Source: Planctomycetota bacterium | GTDB lineage: Bacteria; Planctomycetota; UBA1135; UBA2386 | Direction of reading: 5' to 3' | DNA: 42,530 bases | Assembly (NCBI GenBank): GCA_025459175.1 | Contig: JALORC010000060.1 | Span: 1-42,530 of the forward strand | Part shown: in pieces, positions 8,646 through 16,127 of the stretch | Position numbering within the stretch: position 1 is the stretch's first letter | Layout of the letters: every line of letters starts with the position of its first letter | Notes under the pieces: model-generated | The model's input: only the letters and a program-made list of their open reading frames with translations | What the model was told of the DNA's origin: nothing | Database searches by the model: none | Made by a program: the position numbers and the translations under genes

Positions 8646-9686
8646 ATGACTTCGCGCTACGCTGCGATGATGCTGCTGCGGCTCGTCGGCCACCTCCTCG
8701 CGGCGCCCATGCTGGTGCTGCCCACATTCGCACAGACCTGGTCGGCGAGCGCCGTGGCCCCGGTGCCCGGTGCCGCGAACGCGACGATCACCAGCAACTT
8801 CGCGGCCCCGGTATTGGTCAACACCTCGCTGCCAGCGGGCCCGGTGGCGGCCGGGCAGTTCGTGTCGGCCCACGCGACGCTGGGCAACAGCTTCGCGACG
8901 GCGAACGCGCAGTGGGCACCGACGTTCGCGACGCTGGCCGGCCCGGTCGGCTTCGAGGTCCAAGCCCGCGCTTCGGTGCGCGCCCAGCCCCCGCCCGGCA
9001 TGACACAGGTCACCTGCGTATGCGATCTCGCGGCCGCGCTGCGGATCACGCTGCAGGCACCGGCGCCGACCGCGGGACGGCTGGTCATCGAGTATCTCGG
9101 GGTCGACAGCGATGTCGGCAATGCGCGCATCGACGTCGACCTCGGCGACGACGGCACGATCGAGCTGGTCGCGGACAACCAGACGTTCCAGGGACTCGGC
9201 AACTGGCGGCTGTTCAACGCGCCGCTGCAGATCGGCGCCGGTGGCACGCCGATCCGGTTGCTGCTCACCACCCAGAACGGGGTCGGTGCACTCGGTGCGA
9301 ACTCGCAACAGCATGGCGCCAGCATCACCGTGCGCGGCCACTTCCTGCCGTTCGAGCCCACCGTGCGGCCATTCGACCAGACCGGTGCCGTGCTGACGCT
9401 GGTGGCGAGGCAGTCGCTGGCCAACGTCGTCACGCTGCAGGCGTTCGCACCGAACCTGGTGATGCCGACCGTGTTCGTGTTCGGCACGGTACCGCTGGTG
9501 GCATCGATCCCCGGGTTGCCGACGGTGACGCAACTGGTCGGCATCGATGCGTGGGTGGTCGCGGATTACCTCACCGTGCCGTTGCCGGCGCTGCCCCAGG
9601 GCGCGGCGATCTACTGCCAGGCGCTCGGCATCACGAGCAGCGGCACCCTGCGCAGCAGCAACAGCGTGGCAGCGATCTGGCCGTAG
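8646..9686 (+). CDS. Secreted protein of unknown function with shared C-terminal module
   Basis: A 346-residue protein if read from ATG 8646, or 338 from ATG 8670. The shorter form gives a cleaner signal peptide (starting MLLRLVGHLL, ending TFAQ) and fits a possible leaderless start. The mature part is beta-rich, with low charge and many Val/Thr/Leu strands, plus a CVCDL pair near residue 120 and an acidic loop DVDLGDDGT. The final ~90 residues (from TLQAFAPNLVMP to SNSVAAIWP) match the C-terminal pattern of other secreted proteins in this window: a strand ending in GAAIYCQAL, then a Ser-Asn motif and a short last strand. I do not recognise a function. Confidence 0.78.
   Translation: MTSRYAAMMLLRLVGHLLAAPMLVLPTFAQTWSASAVAPVPGAANATITSNFAAPVLVNTSLPAGPVAAGQFVSAHATLGNSFATANAQWAPTFATLAGPVGFEVQARASVRAQPPPGMTQVTCVCDLAAALRITLQAPAPTAGRLVIEYLGVDSDVGNARIDVDLGDDGTIELVADNQTFQGLGNWRLFNAPLQIGAGGTPIRLLLTTQNGVGALGANSQQHGASITVRGHFLPFEPTVRPFDQTGAVLTLVARQSLANVVTLQAFAPNLVMPTVFVFGTVPLVASIPGLPTVTQLVGIDAWVVADYLTVPLPALPQGAAIYCQALGITSSGTLRSSNSVAAIWP
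8658..8663 (+). promoter_or_regulatory. Candidate -10 box close to the start of the 8646-9686 gene
   Basis: TACGCT sits six bases before the ATG at 8670 and three before the ATG at 8667. If it is a real -10 element, the true start is 8670 (or 8667) and the mRNA is leaderless; the ATG at 8646 would then be upstream of transcription. Pattern evidence only. Confidence 0.3.
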
Positions 9687-9808
9687 CCGCCATGCGATGG
9701 GTGTCGCTGTGGTGCGAGGCGCGCCGACCGCCGAGCGTAAGCACCAAGCTCGTACCATTCGCTGTGACCTGCCCCGGAAGCTGCCGCACGAGCTAGGGTC
9801 ACCATGTG

Positions 9809-9829
9809 GCCGGTGCGTAGGGCACCGGC
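9809..9829 (+). promoter_or_regulatory. Leader hairpin upstream of the 9861 gene
   Basis: A perfect 8-bp inverted repeat, GCCGGTGC/GCACCGGC, with a five-base loop (GTAGG), followed by a pyrimidine-rich stretch. It lies 31 bases before the ATG at 9861 and downstream of the end of the previous plus-strand gene at 9686. It could be the terminator of that gene or a structured 5' leader of the next one. There is no run of T typical of an intrinsic terminator. Confidence 0.45.
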
Positions 9830-9860
9830 TGTCCTTCCTCACCTCGTCTTCCAGGGTCCC

Positions 9861-10949
9861 ATGCGCGCCACCTTCCTGTCCACCACTCTGCTGCTGTCGC
9901 TCGTTCCGTCCCTCGTCGCCCAGACCGTGGTCTCGCCGGTCGGCTCCGCTTTGGCCGAAGGGGATGCCAACAACGTGTTCCCGTTCGGACAGAACGTCGC
10001 GCGGCGTTACCTGCAGATCCACGCCGACCTCGGCCCGACTCCGCTGGTCATCACCAAGCTGAACTTCCGCGTCAACGCGTCGAGCTCCAACTTCACCGGC
10101 ACGCGCACGCACGACATGGAGATCTACATGGGCGACGCGCTGCCGACCGCGCAGCAGCTGCCCAACCTGAACTTCGACGCCAACTATGCGTCGCCGAAGG
10201 TCACCGTGCTGCCGCGCCAGTTCGTGACCTGGGGGCCGACCGGCCAAGCCGTGACGCCCGGCCCGAACCCGTTCAACGGCACCATGGAGATCGTGCTGAC
10301 GACGCCGTACGTCTACACCGGGGCGGCGCCGCTGATCTGGGAAGTCGCCTACTTCGGCAACACCACCAGCGGCACGATGTCGGCCTTCGATGCCGATGCG
10401 TCGACATCGGCGACCGGACCCTCGACGGTAACCGGCACCGGCTGTGCCGCGACCGGCGCGACCGCGTTGATGACGCACACCTACACCATCAACGACACGA
10501 CCGGCACGCTGCTGATGAACGGCACCATCGCCGCCGCCCCGCCGAACGCGCTGGCACTGATGGCGATCGGTTTCTCCAACCCGAACATCCCGGTCCCGGA
10601 CCTGTGCAGCAACCTGTACACCGACGCGGCGTTCGTGCAGCTGCTCGGCCTGACCACGGCGACCGGCACCTTCACCAACGACACGCCGAGCGGGGCGATC
10701 ATCGTGCCGAACACCATCGCCGGCACCCAGCTGTTCACGCAGGCGTTCGCGTTCGATCCGCTGAGCACCTCGGCGCTGCCGCTGACGGCCTCGAACGGCC
10801 GCTCGGCGACGGTGCCGTCGATCGGCAGCGCCCAGGTCAACCTGGTCTCGCGGCTGTGGAACACGGTCGGCGGCACCACCGCGACCACCGCGTTCTTCTC
10901 GACCTCGACCGTCGGCTACGCGCTGGTCACCGAGTTCACGCACCTGTGA
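9861..10949 (+). CDS. Secreted beta-rich protein of unknown function
   Basis: A 362-residue protein. The ATG at 9861 begins a signal peptide (MRATFLSTTLLLSLVPS, cleavage near LVAQ) and has AGGG five bases upstream, so it is preferred over the in-frame ATG at 9804. The mature domain contains the strand pattern PLVITKLNFRV, MEIYMGD and FNGTMEIVLTTPYVYTG followed by LIWEVAYF. This organisation is also seen, more distantly, in the duplicated secreted proteins at 20549 and 22639. Near residue 290 AGTQLFTQAFAFDP and then TASNGRSATV match the end of the shared C-terminal module, but here about 40 further residues follow. Function unknown; most likely an outer-surface or secreted protein. Confidence 0.82.
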   Translation: MRATFLSTTLLLSLVPSLVAQTVVSPVGSALAEGDANNVFPFGQNVARRYLQIHADLGPTPLVITKLNFRVNASSSNFTGTRTHDMEIYMGDALPTAQQLPNLNFDANYASPKVTVLPRQFVTWGPTGQAVTPGPNPFNGTMEIVLTTPYVYTGAAPLIWEVAYFGNTTSGTMSAFDADASTSATGPSTVTGTGCAATGATALMTHTYTINDTTGTLLMNGTIAAAPPNALALMAIGFSNPNIPVPDLCSNLYTDAAFVQLLGLTTATGTFTNDTPSGAIIVPNTIAGTQLFTQAFAFDPLSTSALPLTASNGRSATVPSIGSAQVNLVSRLWNTVGGTTATTAFFSTSTVGYALVTEFTHL

Positions 10950-10989
10950 ACGGGACCGCGCGGCGGGCGCAGCGCACCGCGCCCGTTCA
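10947..10989. terminator. Bidirectional terminator hairpin containing both stop codons
   Basis: TGAACGGG (10947-10954) pairs perfectly with CCCGTTCA (10982-10989), and CGCGG (10959-10963) with CCGCG (10977-10981) extends the stem. The TGA of the plus-strand gene ending at 10949 and the TGA of the minus-strand gene ending at 10987 form the base of the stem. It sits exactly between two convergent genes. There is no U-tract, so whether it terminates without help is unknown. Confidence 0.55.
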
Positions 10990-11994
10990 CCGCGCGTGCA
11001 CCTGCCGATTGCCGCTGCGGCGGTGGTCGCCCTGCGTGCTGCGCTGGCCGGGCGGCGGCGGCGTCACGATGCACTCGTTGTAGGTGAGTCGCGGCAGCGG
11101 TGAGGCGCCGACCTCGGCCGGGCCGAAGCTCGCGAACTCGGCGATGCTCGCCGGCGCGAGCCCGAAGGCGCTGATGCGCGCCGCCACGACGCGCTCCGGC
11201 CCGGCGACCCGCAGCCCGGCCGCCTGCAACGCCACCAGCTCGCCCGCCTGCTCGGTCCAACGCACGGCGCGCAGCACCGCGCCGCCGGCGGCCGCCGCCA
11301 GCACCGCCCGGACCAGCGCCACCTCGGCCCAGTCGAGCGCACAGTGTTCGAGCACGACCTCGGCGCCGGCGCGGCGCACGATCGCCCAGCCGATCACGGC
11401 GCTGCCGCGGCGGGCGACGAACGCGGTGCAGCCGCGCTGCCGCGCGCCGTGCAGCAGGTGCTCGCGCGTGCGCCGCAGGCCGGTGCCAGCACCGGCGCCG
11501 AACGCGAGCAGCTCGATCGCCGCGGCCGCGAGGGGCTCGATCACGACACCGTCCGGCGGCGCCACCGCCGCGACCACGCCGGTCAACGAGAGGCTGGCGG
11601 CGATCGGTTCGTGGTCGCGCAGGCGCCGAAACCACCACAGGTCCTGTTCCTCCCACTGCGCGACCACCGCCTGGAACGGCTGGTCCGGCCCCTCGAAGCG
11701 TTCGGCGAACGCGCTGTCGAGTTCGAACAACAGGCTGTGGATGCCGCCGATGCGCGCCGGTTCGTCGACGTGCGCGAGCCGCACGATGCCGACCCCGAGC
11801 GTGCGCGTCGGCGTCACCAGCTCGTGTCGCACCGCCACCAGCGCCGCCGCGAGGCGGGCGCGTGGAGCCTCGACGACGACGCCGAACAGCCCGCCGGGAT
11901 GCCCCGCCAGCGCATCGGTGGTGTCGGCGGTGCCGGTCACCTCGCGCGCGAGCAGGTGGAGATCGGTCGGTTCGAACGGGCGCAGTCGATACAT
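10987..11994 (-). CDS. GNAT-like protein, last gene of the lipid-modification operon
   Basis: A 335-residue soluble protein. It opens with YRLRPFEPTDLHLLARE, a typical beta1-alpha1 start of Gcn5-related N-acetyltransferases. It contains a second GNAT-like half (about 205-300), with CTAFVARRGSAVIGWAIVRR resembling beta2-beta4 and the end of the fold near GLRVAGPERV. I do not see a perfect Q/RxxGxG/A acyl-CoA loop, so catalysis is uncertain. It starts 16 bases after the stop of another GNAT-family gene and its own stop lies in a terminator hairpin, so it is the last gene of the operon. In this setting it may transfer an acyl group or act as a partner to its neighbour. The assignment is tentative. 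Confidence 0.6.
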   Translation of the reverse strand: MYRLRPFEPTDLHLLAREVTGTADTTDALAGHPGGLFGVVVEAPRARLAAALVAVRHELVTPTRTLGVGIVRLAHVDEPARIGGIHSLLFELDSAFAERFEGPDQPFQAVVAQWEEQDLWWFRRLRDHEPIAASLSLTGVVAAVAPPDGVVIEPLAAAAIELLAFGAGAGTGLRRTREHLLHGARQRGCTAFVARRGSAVIGWAIVRRAGAEVVLEHCALDWAEVALVRAVLAAAAGGAVLRAVRWTEQAGELVALQAAGLRVAGPERVVAARISAFGLAPASIAEFASFGPAEVGASPLPRLTYNECIVTPPPPGQRSTQGDHRRSGNRQVHAR

Positions 11995-12010
11995 CGCGGC
12001 GGCCTGCAGG

Positions 12011-13015
12011 TCAGAGGATGTCGTAGTCGGCGAGGGTGTAGAACCAGTGCTCGCGCAGGTAGGCGGGATCGATCACCGCGTACGGCCGCGCGGCCAGCAC
12101 GTACGGCGTGGTCTCGACGCGGAAGCCCCATTGCTGCAGGCGCTCGAACCACGGCTGCGGCGGCGCGCCGAGGCCGAACAGGCCGCGGCGGCCGTCGGCG
12201 ACCGCGCGGTCGCACACCCACCGCAGCAGCGCCACGAGTGCGGCGTCGTCACCCGGCAGCACCATGACGTCCATCAGCAGACCGAGCCCGCGCCCGAGGA
12301 AGTCCGACGGCCGGTAGACGACGTAGCCGCGCAGTTCGCCGCTGCCGACGCGCCGCACCACGGCGAGCTGGTAGCGCACGTTCGGATGGGTGAGGAAGCG
12401 CCAGCGCAGGAACGCCGCCGATCGCTCGGCATGGCAGCGGTAGCTCGGCCGCAGCGCGATCAGGAACGGATCGAGATCGGGCGGCAACGTCGTCACCGGC
12501 TCGATCACGAGCCCGGCATCCACCGCCGGCAGCGCCGTCAGGTCGTCGAGCACCAGCCCGAGCTGGCTGCGCAACAACCAGTAGTCGAGGTAGCGCGCGC
12601 CGATCCGGTGCGCGGAGCGGATCGGCAACCCGTACATCAGCGCGTTGTCGCCGGAGCCCGAGAACGTCGACGCGTAGGCCTGTGCCAGCCGCACGAACAG
12701 GCCCGGATTGCGCAGCCCGCGCCGCACGTCGGGATCGGTGCACGAGTCGCAGTTCTGGCCGAACGTCATCGCCCGACCGTCGCTCCACACCCGCGACGGG
12801 GTGCCGCCGTAGTGCCCGAGCAGGCGACCGTCCGGACCTTCACAGACGATACTGTAGCGACCGGCGGGATTGGCGGAGTACTTCCACTGCCACCACGCGG
12901 TGGTCAGCGCCGCATTCGAGCCGTCGCCGTAGTCGAACGCGCGCCGCATCAGCGCGCAGATCGCCTCGCCGTCGGCCGCGGTCGAAAGACGGATGCAATA
13001 GCCTTGTTCGAGCAT
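12011..13015 (-). CDS. GNAT-family N-acyltransferase-like protein
   Basis: A 334-residue protein. The N-terminal half begins CIRLSTAADGEAICALMRRAF and has YSIVCEGPDGRLLGHYGG, a clear GNAT beta2-beta3-beta4 unit. The C-terminal half contains GYVVYRPSDFLGRGLGLLMD and ends in WFYTLADYDIL. That ending is typical of large GNAT proteins found beside polysaccharide and lipid genes. Such proteins transfer acetyl or longer acyl groups to amines. Beside an acyl carrier protein, a plausible role is N-acylation using the tethered modified chain, but donor and acceptor are inference. It begins five bases after the stop of the thioesterase gene and is followed by a second GNAT-like gene. Confidence 0.7.
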   Translation of the reverse strand: MLEQGYCIRLSTAADGEAICALMRRAFDYGDGSNAALTTAWWQWKYSANPAGRYSIVCEGPDGRLLGHYGGTPSRVWSDGRAMTFGQNCDSCTDPDVRRGLRNPGLFVRLAQAYASTFSGSGDNALMYGLPIRSAHRIGARYLDYWLLRSQLGLVLDDLTALPAVDAGLVIEPVTTLPPDLDPFLIALRPSYRCHAERSAAFLRWRFLTHPNVRYQLAVVRRVGSGELRGYVVYRPSDFLGRGLGLLMDVMVLPGDDAALVALLRWVCDRAVADGRRGLFGLGAPPQPWFERLQQWGFRVETTPYVLAARPYAVIDPAYLREHWFYTLADYDIL

Positions 13016-13020
13016 GAGGA

Positions 13021-13938
13021 TCAGGGCCGAGCGGGAGTGCCGGGCACGCCGTCGAGATCCCGGAGCGGTCGCTCCTTCATCCGTGCGAGCAGCGCGGGAT
13101 CGAGCGGCAGCAACGCCGAGCGCGACGGATCGAATGCCACCGGCCACGCCACCGCGCGCGCCAGCACCCGCCCGTCCGGGGTCGTCAGCTCGAGCTTGCA
13201 GACCGCGTCGAGCTGGGCCACCAACCGCACGCGGTCGCCTTGCTGCGCCGGCAACAGCAGCTGCAGCTCGTAGCTGCCGAGGCCGATGCTGCCGATCGGC
13301 GCGCCGGCCGCGGCCGTCGCGTGCACCAGCAGGTCCTCGATCCAGGCCAGGTAGCGACCGCACTTCAGGTGGCCGAAGCGATCGACGTCGCTGGGCTGCA
13401 CGATGCGCACCTCGGTCCACAGCGCGCGCGCCGGATCGAGCGGGCGCTCCACCACCGCGGTCAGCGGCTCCTGCTCCTCGTCGGTCGGCGCGAAGCCGGC
13501 CCGCAGATCGTCCGGGATCGCCTTCGGCAGTCCGGTCGTCGCGTCGACGTAGACCCAATGCGTGCGAACCCGCGCCAGGTTCGCGTCGCGCACCGGCGAC
13601 GTGACCCGGTACTCGCGGGTCGGACTGGTCTTGCCGACCCGCGACACCCAGGTCGCGACCTCGATCGCATCGCCGTGGCGCAGCGGTCGCTCGAGGCGGC
13701 AGGTGATGCTGCGCAACACCCAGAACGCGCGCTCGCGGCGGTAGTAGTCGAAGGGGAAGCCGCGCGCCGCCGAGCCGTCGATCGCGGCCTCCTGCAGCAC
13801 GCCGAGCAGCACCGACGGCGGGAAGCAGCCGGTCGGGCCGAGTTCGTCGTGGCGCAGGTGGTAGCGCTGGCGATGCTCGCCGGGCACGAGTGGCACGAGC
13901 GACAGCTCGGGCATCGGATCGGGATGGTCGATGGACAT
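13021..13938 (-). CDS. Double-hotdog acyl-ACP/acyl-CoA thioesterase
   Basis: A 305-residue protein with two hotdog domains, like FatA/FatB-type acyl-ACP thioesterases. The first half has the P-x-x-x-LLGVLQEAA helix (41-52), Gly60-Phe61, the strand FWVLRSITCRLERP and EVATWV (about 93-98). The second half carries VQPSDVDRFGHLKCGRYLAW (180-199). There Asp184/Asp186 and His190 sit where the Asp...His...Asn catalytic set is expected, but the usual Asn-Asn-x-Tyr after the His is replaced by Lys-Cys-Gly-Arg-Tyr. The likely job is to hydrolyse or hand over the modified chain from the operon's ACP. It follows the methyltransferase gene by 13 bases. Confidence 0.8.
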   Translation of the reverse strand: MSIDHPDPMPELSLVPLVPGEHRQRYHLRHDELGPTGCFPPSVLLGVLQEAAIDGSAARGFPFDYYRRERAFWVLRSITCRLERPLRHGDAIEVATWVSRVGKTSPTREYRVTSPVRDANLARVRTHWVYVDATTGLPKAIPDDLRAGFAPTDEEQEPLTAVVERPLDPARALWTEVRIVQPSDVDRFGHLKCGRYLAWIEDLLVHATAAAGAPIGSIGLGSYELQLLLPAQQGDRVRLVAQLDAVCKLELTTPDGRVLARAVAWPVAFDPSRSALLPLDPALLARMKERPLRDLDGVPGTPARP

Positions 13939-13951
13939 GGCCTCAAGCCTC

Positions 13952-14842
13952 CTACGGTGTGGCGCCGAGCCGGCGCGTGCGCTGCAACGTGACCCGATAG
14001 AGGTCGAGGTTGCCGCTGGTGAAACCCAGGAACGCGAAGTCGAGATAGCGCTGGTAGCGCTCGTAGGCGGCCGCGCCGACCAGATCGATCGCCTCGGCGC
14101 GGCGCGCGCGCAGCCGACCCGACCACTCCTTGCAGGTGCGCGCGTAGCCGAGCCGATCGTTGCTCAGCTCGACCACTTCGAACGCGCCGACCGCGGCCTC
14201 GGCGAGGTTCGCGAGCGTCGGTGGATCGGTCTCCTGGAAGATCTCGTCGGCGAGGAACCGTGTCGACGCGGCCGCCACGGCCTGCGCGCGCGTGCGCCCG
14301 GCGCCGTACGCGAAGGTCTGCAGGCTCATCCGGCCACCGGGCCGCAACAGGCTCCACGCCTTGCGGAAGAACGCCGCGTAGGCCTCGACCTTCTGCCGCT
14401 CGCTCATGTCGAGGCGCGCGAAGTGCTCGAACGCGCCGATCGACACGATCGCGTCGTACGGCGCCGGCGGTTCGTGATCGGCCCAGCTCTCGACCCGCAC
14501 CTCGACGCCGGGCAGCGCCCGCGCGCGCACGAACTCGGCCTGCGCATCGCTGAGCGTCAGCCCCACCGCGCTCACCACGCCACACTGCGTCACGAGCCGT
14601 TCGAGCAGCGCGCCCCAGCCGCAGCCGATGTCGAGCACGCGTGCGGCACCGCGGGCCGCGGCGGCCTCGATGTGATGGTCGAGCTTGCGCAGCTGGGCGC
14701 GCTCGAGGTCGTCACCCTCGGCCCACTTGGCGCCGGAGTAGACCATGCCGCGGTCGAGCCACAGCCGGTAGAAGTCGTTGCCGAGGTCGTAGTGATGGCG
14801 GATTGCACGCGCGCTGGCGCCGGGCTGGGGCAGCGTGGTCAT
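13952..14842 (-). CDS. Cyclopropane-fatty-acid / mycolic-acid type SAM methyltransferase
   Basis: A 296-residue member of the CFA synthase superfamily. It starts with the family signature HYDLGNDFYRLWL (17-29) and MVYSGAKW, then SAM motif I VLDIGCGWG (69-77), and VSIGAFEHF where CFA enzymes have a Gly-x-FEH loop. The C-terminal YERYQRYLDFAF...GNLDLYRVTL region resembles the end of mycolic-acid methyltransferases. At 296 residues it matches those (about 290-300) rather than E. coli Cfa (about 380), which has an extra N-terminal domain. The known chemistry is SAM-dependent methylation of a cis double bond, giving cyclopropane, methyl-branched or hydroxymethyl products. Its ATG overlaps the stop of the ACP gene (ATGA), suggesting the substrate is an ACP-bound unsaturated chain made by the upstream desaturase. 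The product is unknown. Confidence 0.85.
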   Translation of the reverse strand: MTTLPQPGASARAIRHHYDLGNDFYRLWLDRGMVYSGAKWAEGDDLERAQLRKLDHHIEAAAARGAARVLDIGCGWGALLERLVTQCGVVSAVGLTLSDAQAEFVRARALPGVEVRVESWADHEPPAPYDAIVSIGAFEHFARLDMSERQKVEAYAAFFRKAWSLLRPGGRMSLQTFAYGAGRTRAQAVAAASTRFLADEIFQETDPPTLANLAEAAVGAFEVVELSNDRLGYARTCKEWSGRLRARRAEAIDLVGAAAYERYQRYLDFAFLGFTSGNLDLYRVTLQRTRRLGATP

Positions 14843-15111
14843 GACTTCGCTCCGCGCCGCCGCTCGAGGTAGCTCGCCAGTTCGCGGATGCTGCGGTGTT
14901 CGTACAGCAGCGTCGCCGGCAGTTCCTGCGCGAGCTGGTCCGACAGCGCCCCGCTGATGCCGACCGCCTGCACCGAGTCGAGGCCGAGTTCGTCGAACTC
15001 GGCGTCGGCATCGACGCGTTCGGGGGCGATCGCCAGCGTGCGGGCGATCTCGTGGACCAGCCACGGCAGCAGCGGAGCATTCGTCGTCAACGGAGCAGCG
15101 GGTTCGTTCAT
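14839..15111 (-). CDS. Stand-alone acyl carrier protein
   Basis: A 90-residue single-domain carrier protein with the phosphopantetheine site ELGLDSVQAV, the attachment Ser being residue 46. An N-terminal Pro/Ala-rich stretch precedes a typical four-helix ACP; after the serine come the recognition helix and the LYEHRSIRELASYL third/fourth helix. It closely resembles carrier domains partnered with fatty-acyl-AMP ligases rather than the housekeeping AcpP, whose motif is usually GADSLD. Its start overlaps the desaturase stop and its stop overlaps the methyltransferase start (both ATGA), so the three are translated as a unit and are likely needed in fixed ratio. Confidence 0.92.
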   Translation of the reverse strand: MNEPAAPLTTNAPLLPWLVHEIARTLAIAPERVDADAEFDELGLDSVQAVGISGALSDQLAQELPATLLYEHRSIRELASYLERRRGAKS

Positions 15112-16127
15112 GGCTCGGAGGTCGTCGAAGAAGAGGTCGAGGTGGCCGGCGGCACGGTCCGGGAACGCGGTGTGGCGCCGGCCGCGAGGGCGGCCAGCCG
15201 CGCACGATTGGGGCGGCGCACGTTGCGCACCAGCCGGCAGCGCTCGAGCAGCCGCAGCAGCAGGCCGCCGAGATCGAGCTGCCACCAATGGTGGTTCATC
15301 AGCGCCGACACCTGGTCGGCGTGATGGTTGTTGTGCCAGCTCTGGCCCAGCGTCGGGATGCACAACAGCGCGAAGTTGGTGCTGCGGTCGGTGGTGCGAT
15401 ACGGGCGGCGGCCGACTGCGTGCGTGACCGAGTTGATGCACCAGTAGGTCAGGTGGTTCATCACGAACACACGCACCAGCCCGCCCCACAACAGGCCGAG
15501 CAGCGCGCCCTCGAACGAACCGTGGCAGAGGCCCACGAACAGCGCCGGGGCGGCCATGCCGAGCAGCAGCCAGCGCAGGTAGTGCATGTGGATCGCCAGC
15601 ACGTCGGCGTCGCGGTAGAGGTCCTTCGCGTAGCGCGCGAAGCCGCCGCGGCCGACGCTGTCGGCGCTCCAGATCCAGCCGAGGTGCGCGTGCAGGGCGC
15701 CGCGCAGCCGCGCCAGCCGGCCCTCGCCACCGAGGTACATCGAGTGCGGATCCCCCGCCTGGTCCGAGAACTGATGGTGCTTGCGATGGATCGACGCCCA
15801 CCAGATCACCGGCCCCTGGAACGCCATCGAACCGGTCACCGCCAGCGCGATCTTGACCGCGCGACACGGCTCGAACGAGCGGTGCGCGAACAATCGATGG
15901 AAGCCGACCTCGACGCCGACCAACGCGATCGCATGCATCCCCAGCATCGCCACCAGCTCGGGCCAGCCCGGCGGCCGGCCGTGCCACCACAGCCATGCCG
16001 CCAGCAGCGCCCCGAGCGGCGGCACGAAGGTGACGATCGCCGCCAGCACGCGGTCGACGCCGCGGCCGCGCATCGGCGGCGAGGTGGGCTCCGGCGCGAG
16101 CACGGGTTCCGTCGCGAGCTCAGTCAT
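15108..16127 (-). CDS. Membrane fatty-acid desaturase, possibly acting on ACP-bound chains
   Basis: A 339-residue di-iron integral-membrane desaturase of the delta-9/acyl-lipid type. The histidine boxes are HRLFAH (77-82), HRKHH (114-118) and HNNHH (265-269), with the additional family motif NSVTH (232-236). Hydrophobic segments near 26-47, 57-75, 92-111, 185-203 and 208-226 fit the family. The ATG at 16125-16127 is preferred: upstream in-frame codons would add a short basic stretch overlapping the ligase gene. It overlaps the end of the acyl-AMP ligase gene by eight bases and the ACP start by four. Ligase-desaturase-ACP is the order seen in jamABC-type cassettes, where the desaturase acts on an ACP-tethered chain. 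Whether this enzyme makes an alkene or alkyne cannot be read from the sequence. Confidence 0.9.
   Translation of the reverse strand: MTELATEPVLAPEPTSPPMRGRGVDRVLAAIVTFVPPLGALLAAWLWWHGRPPGWPELVAMLGMHAIALVGVEVGFHRLFAHRSFEPCRAVKIALAVTGSMAFQGPVIWWASIHRKHHQFSDQAGDPHSMYLGGEGRLARLRGALHAHLGWIWSADSVGRGGFARYAKDLYRDADVLAIHMHYLRWLLLGMAAPALFVGLCHGSFEGALLGLLWGGLVRVFVMNHLTYWCINSVTHAVGRRPYRTTDRSTNFALLCIPTLGQSWHNNHHADQVSALMNHHWWQLDLGGLLLRLLERCRLVRNVRRPNRARLAALAAGATPRSRTVPPATSTSSSTTSEP

Noticed and set aside
6945..10943. A long minus-strand frame through the two plus-strand secreted genes
   Set aside because: Only 6945-8480 has a signal peptide and FG-GAP repeats. The rest is antisense to real genes and has Arg/Gly-rich composition without domains.
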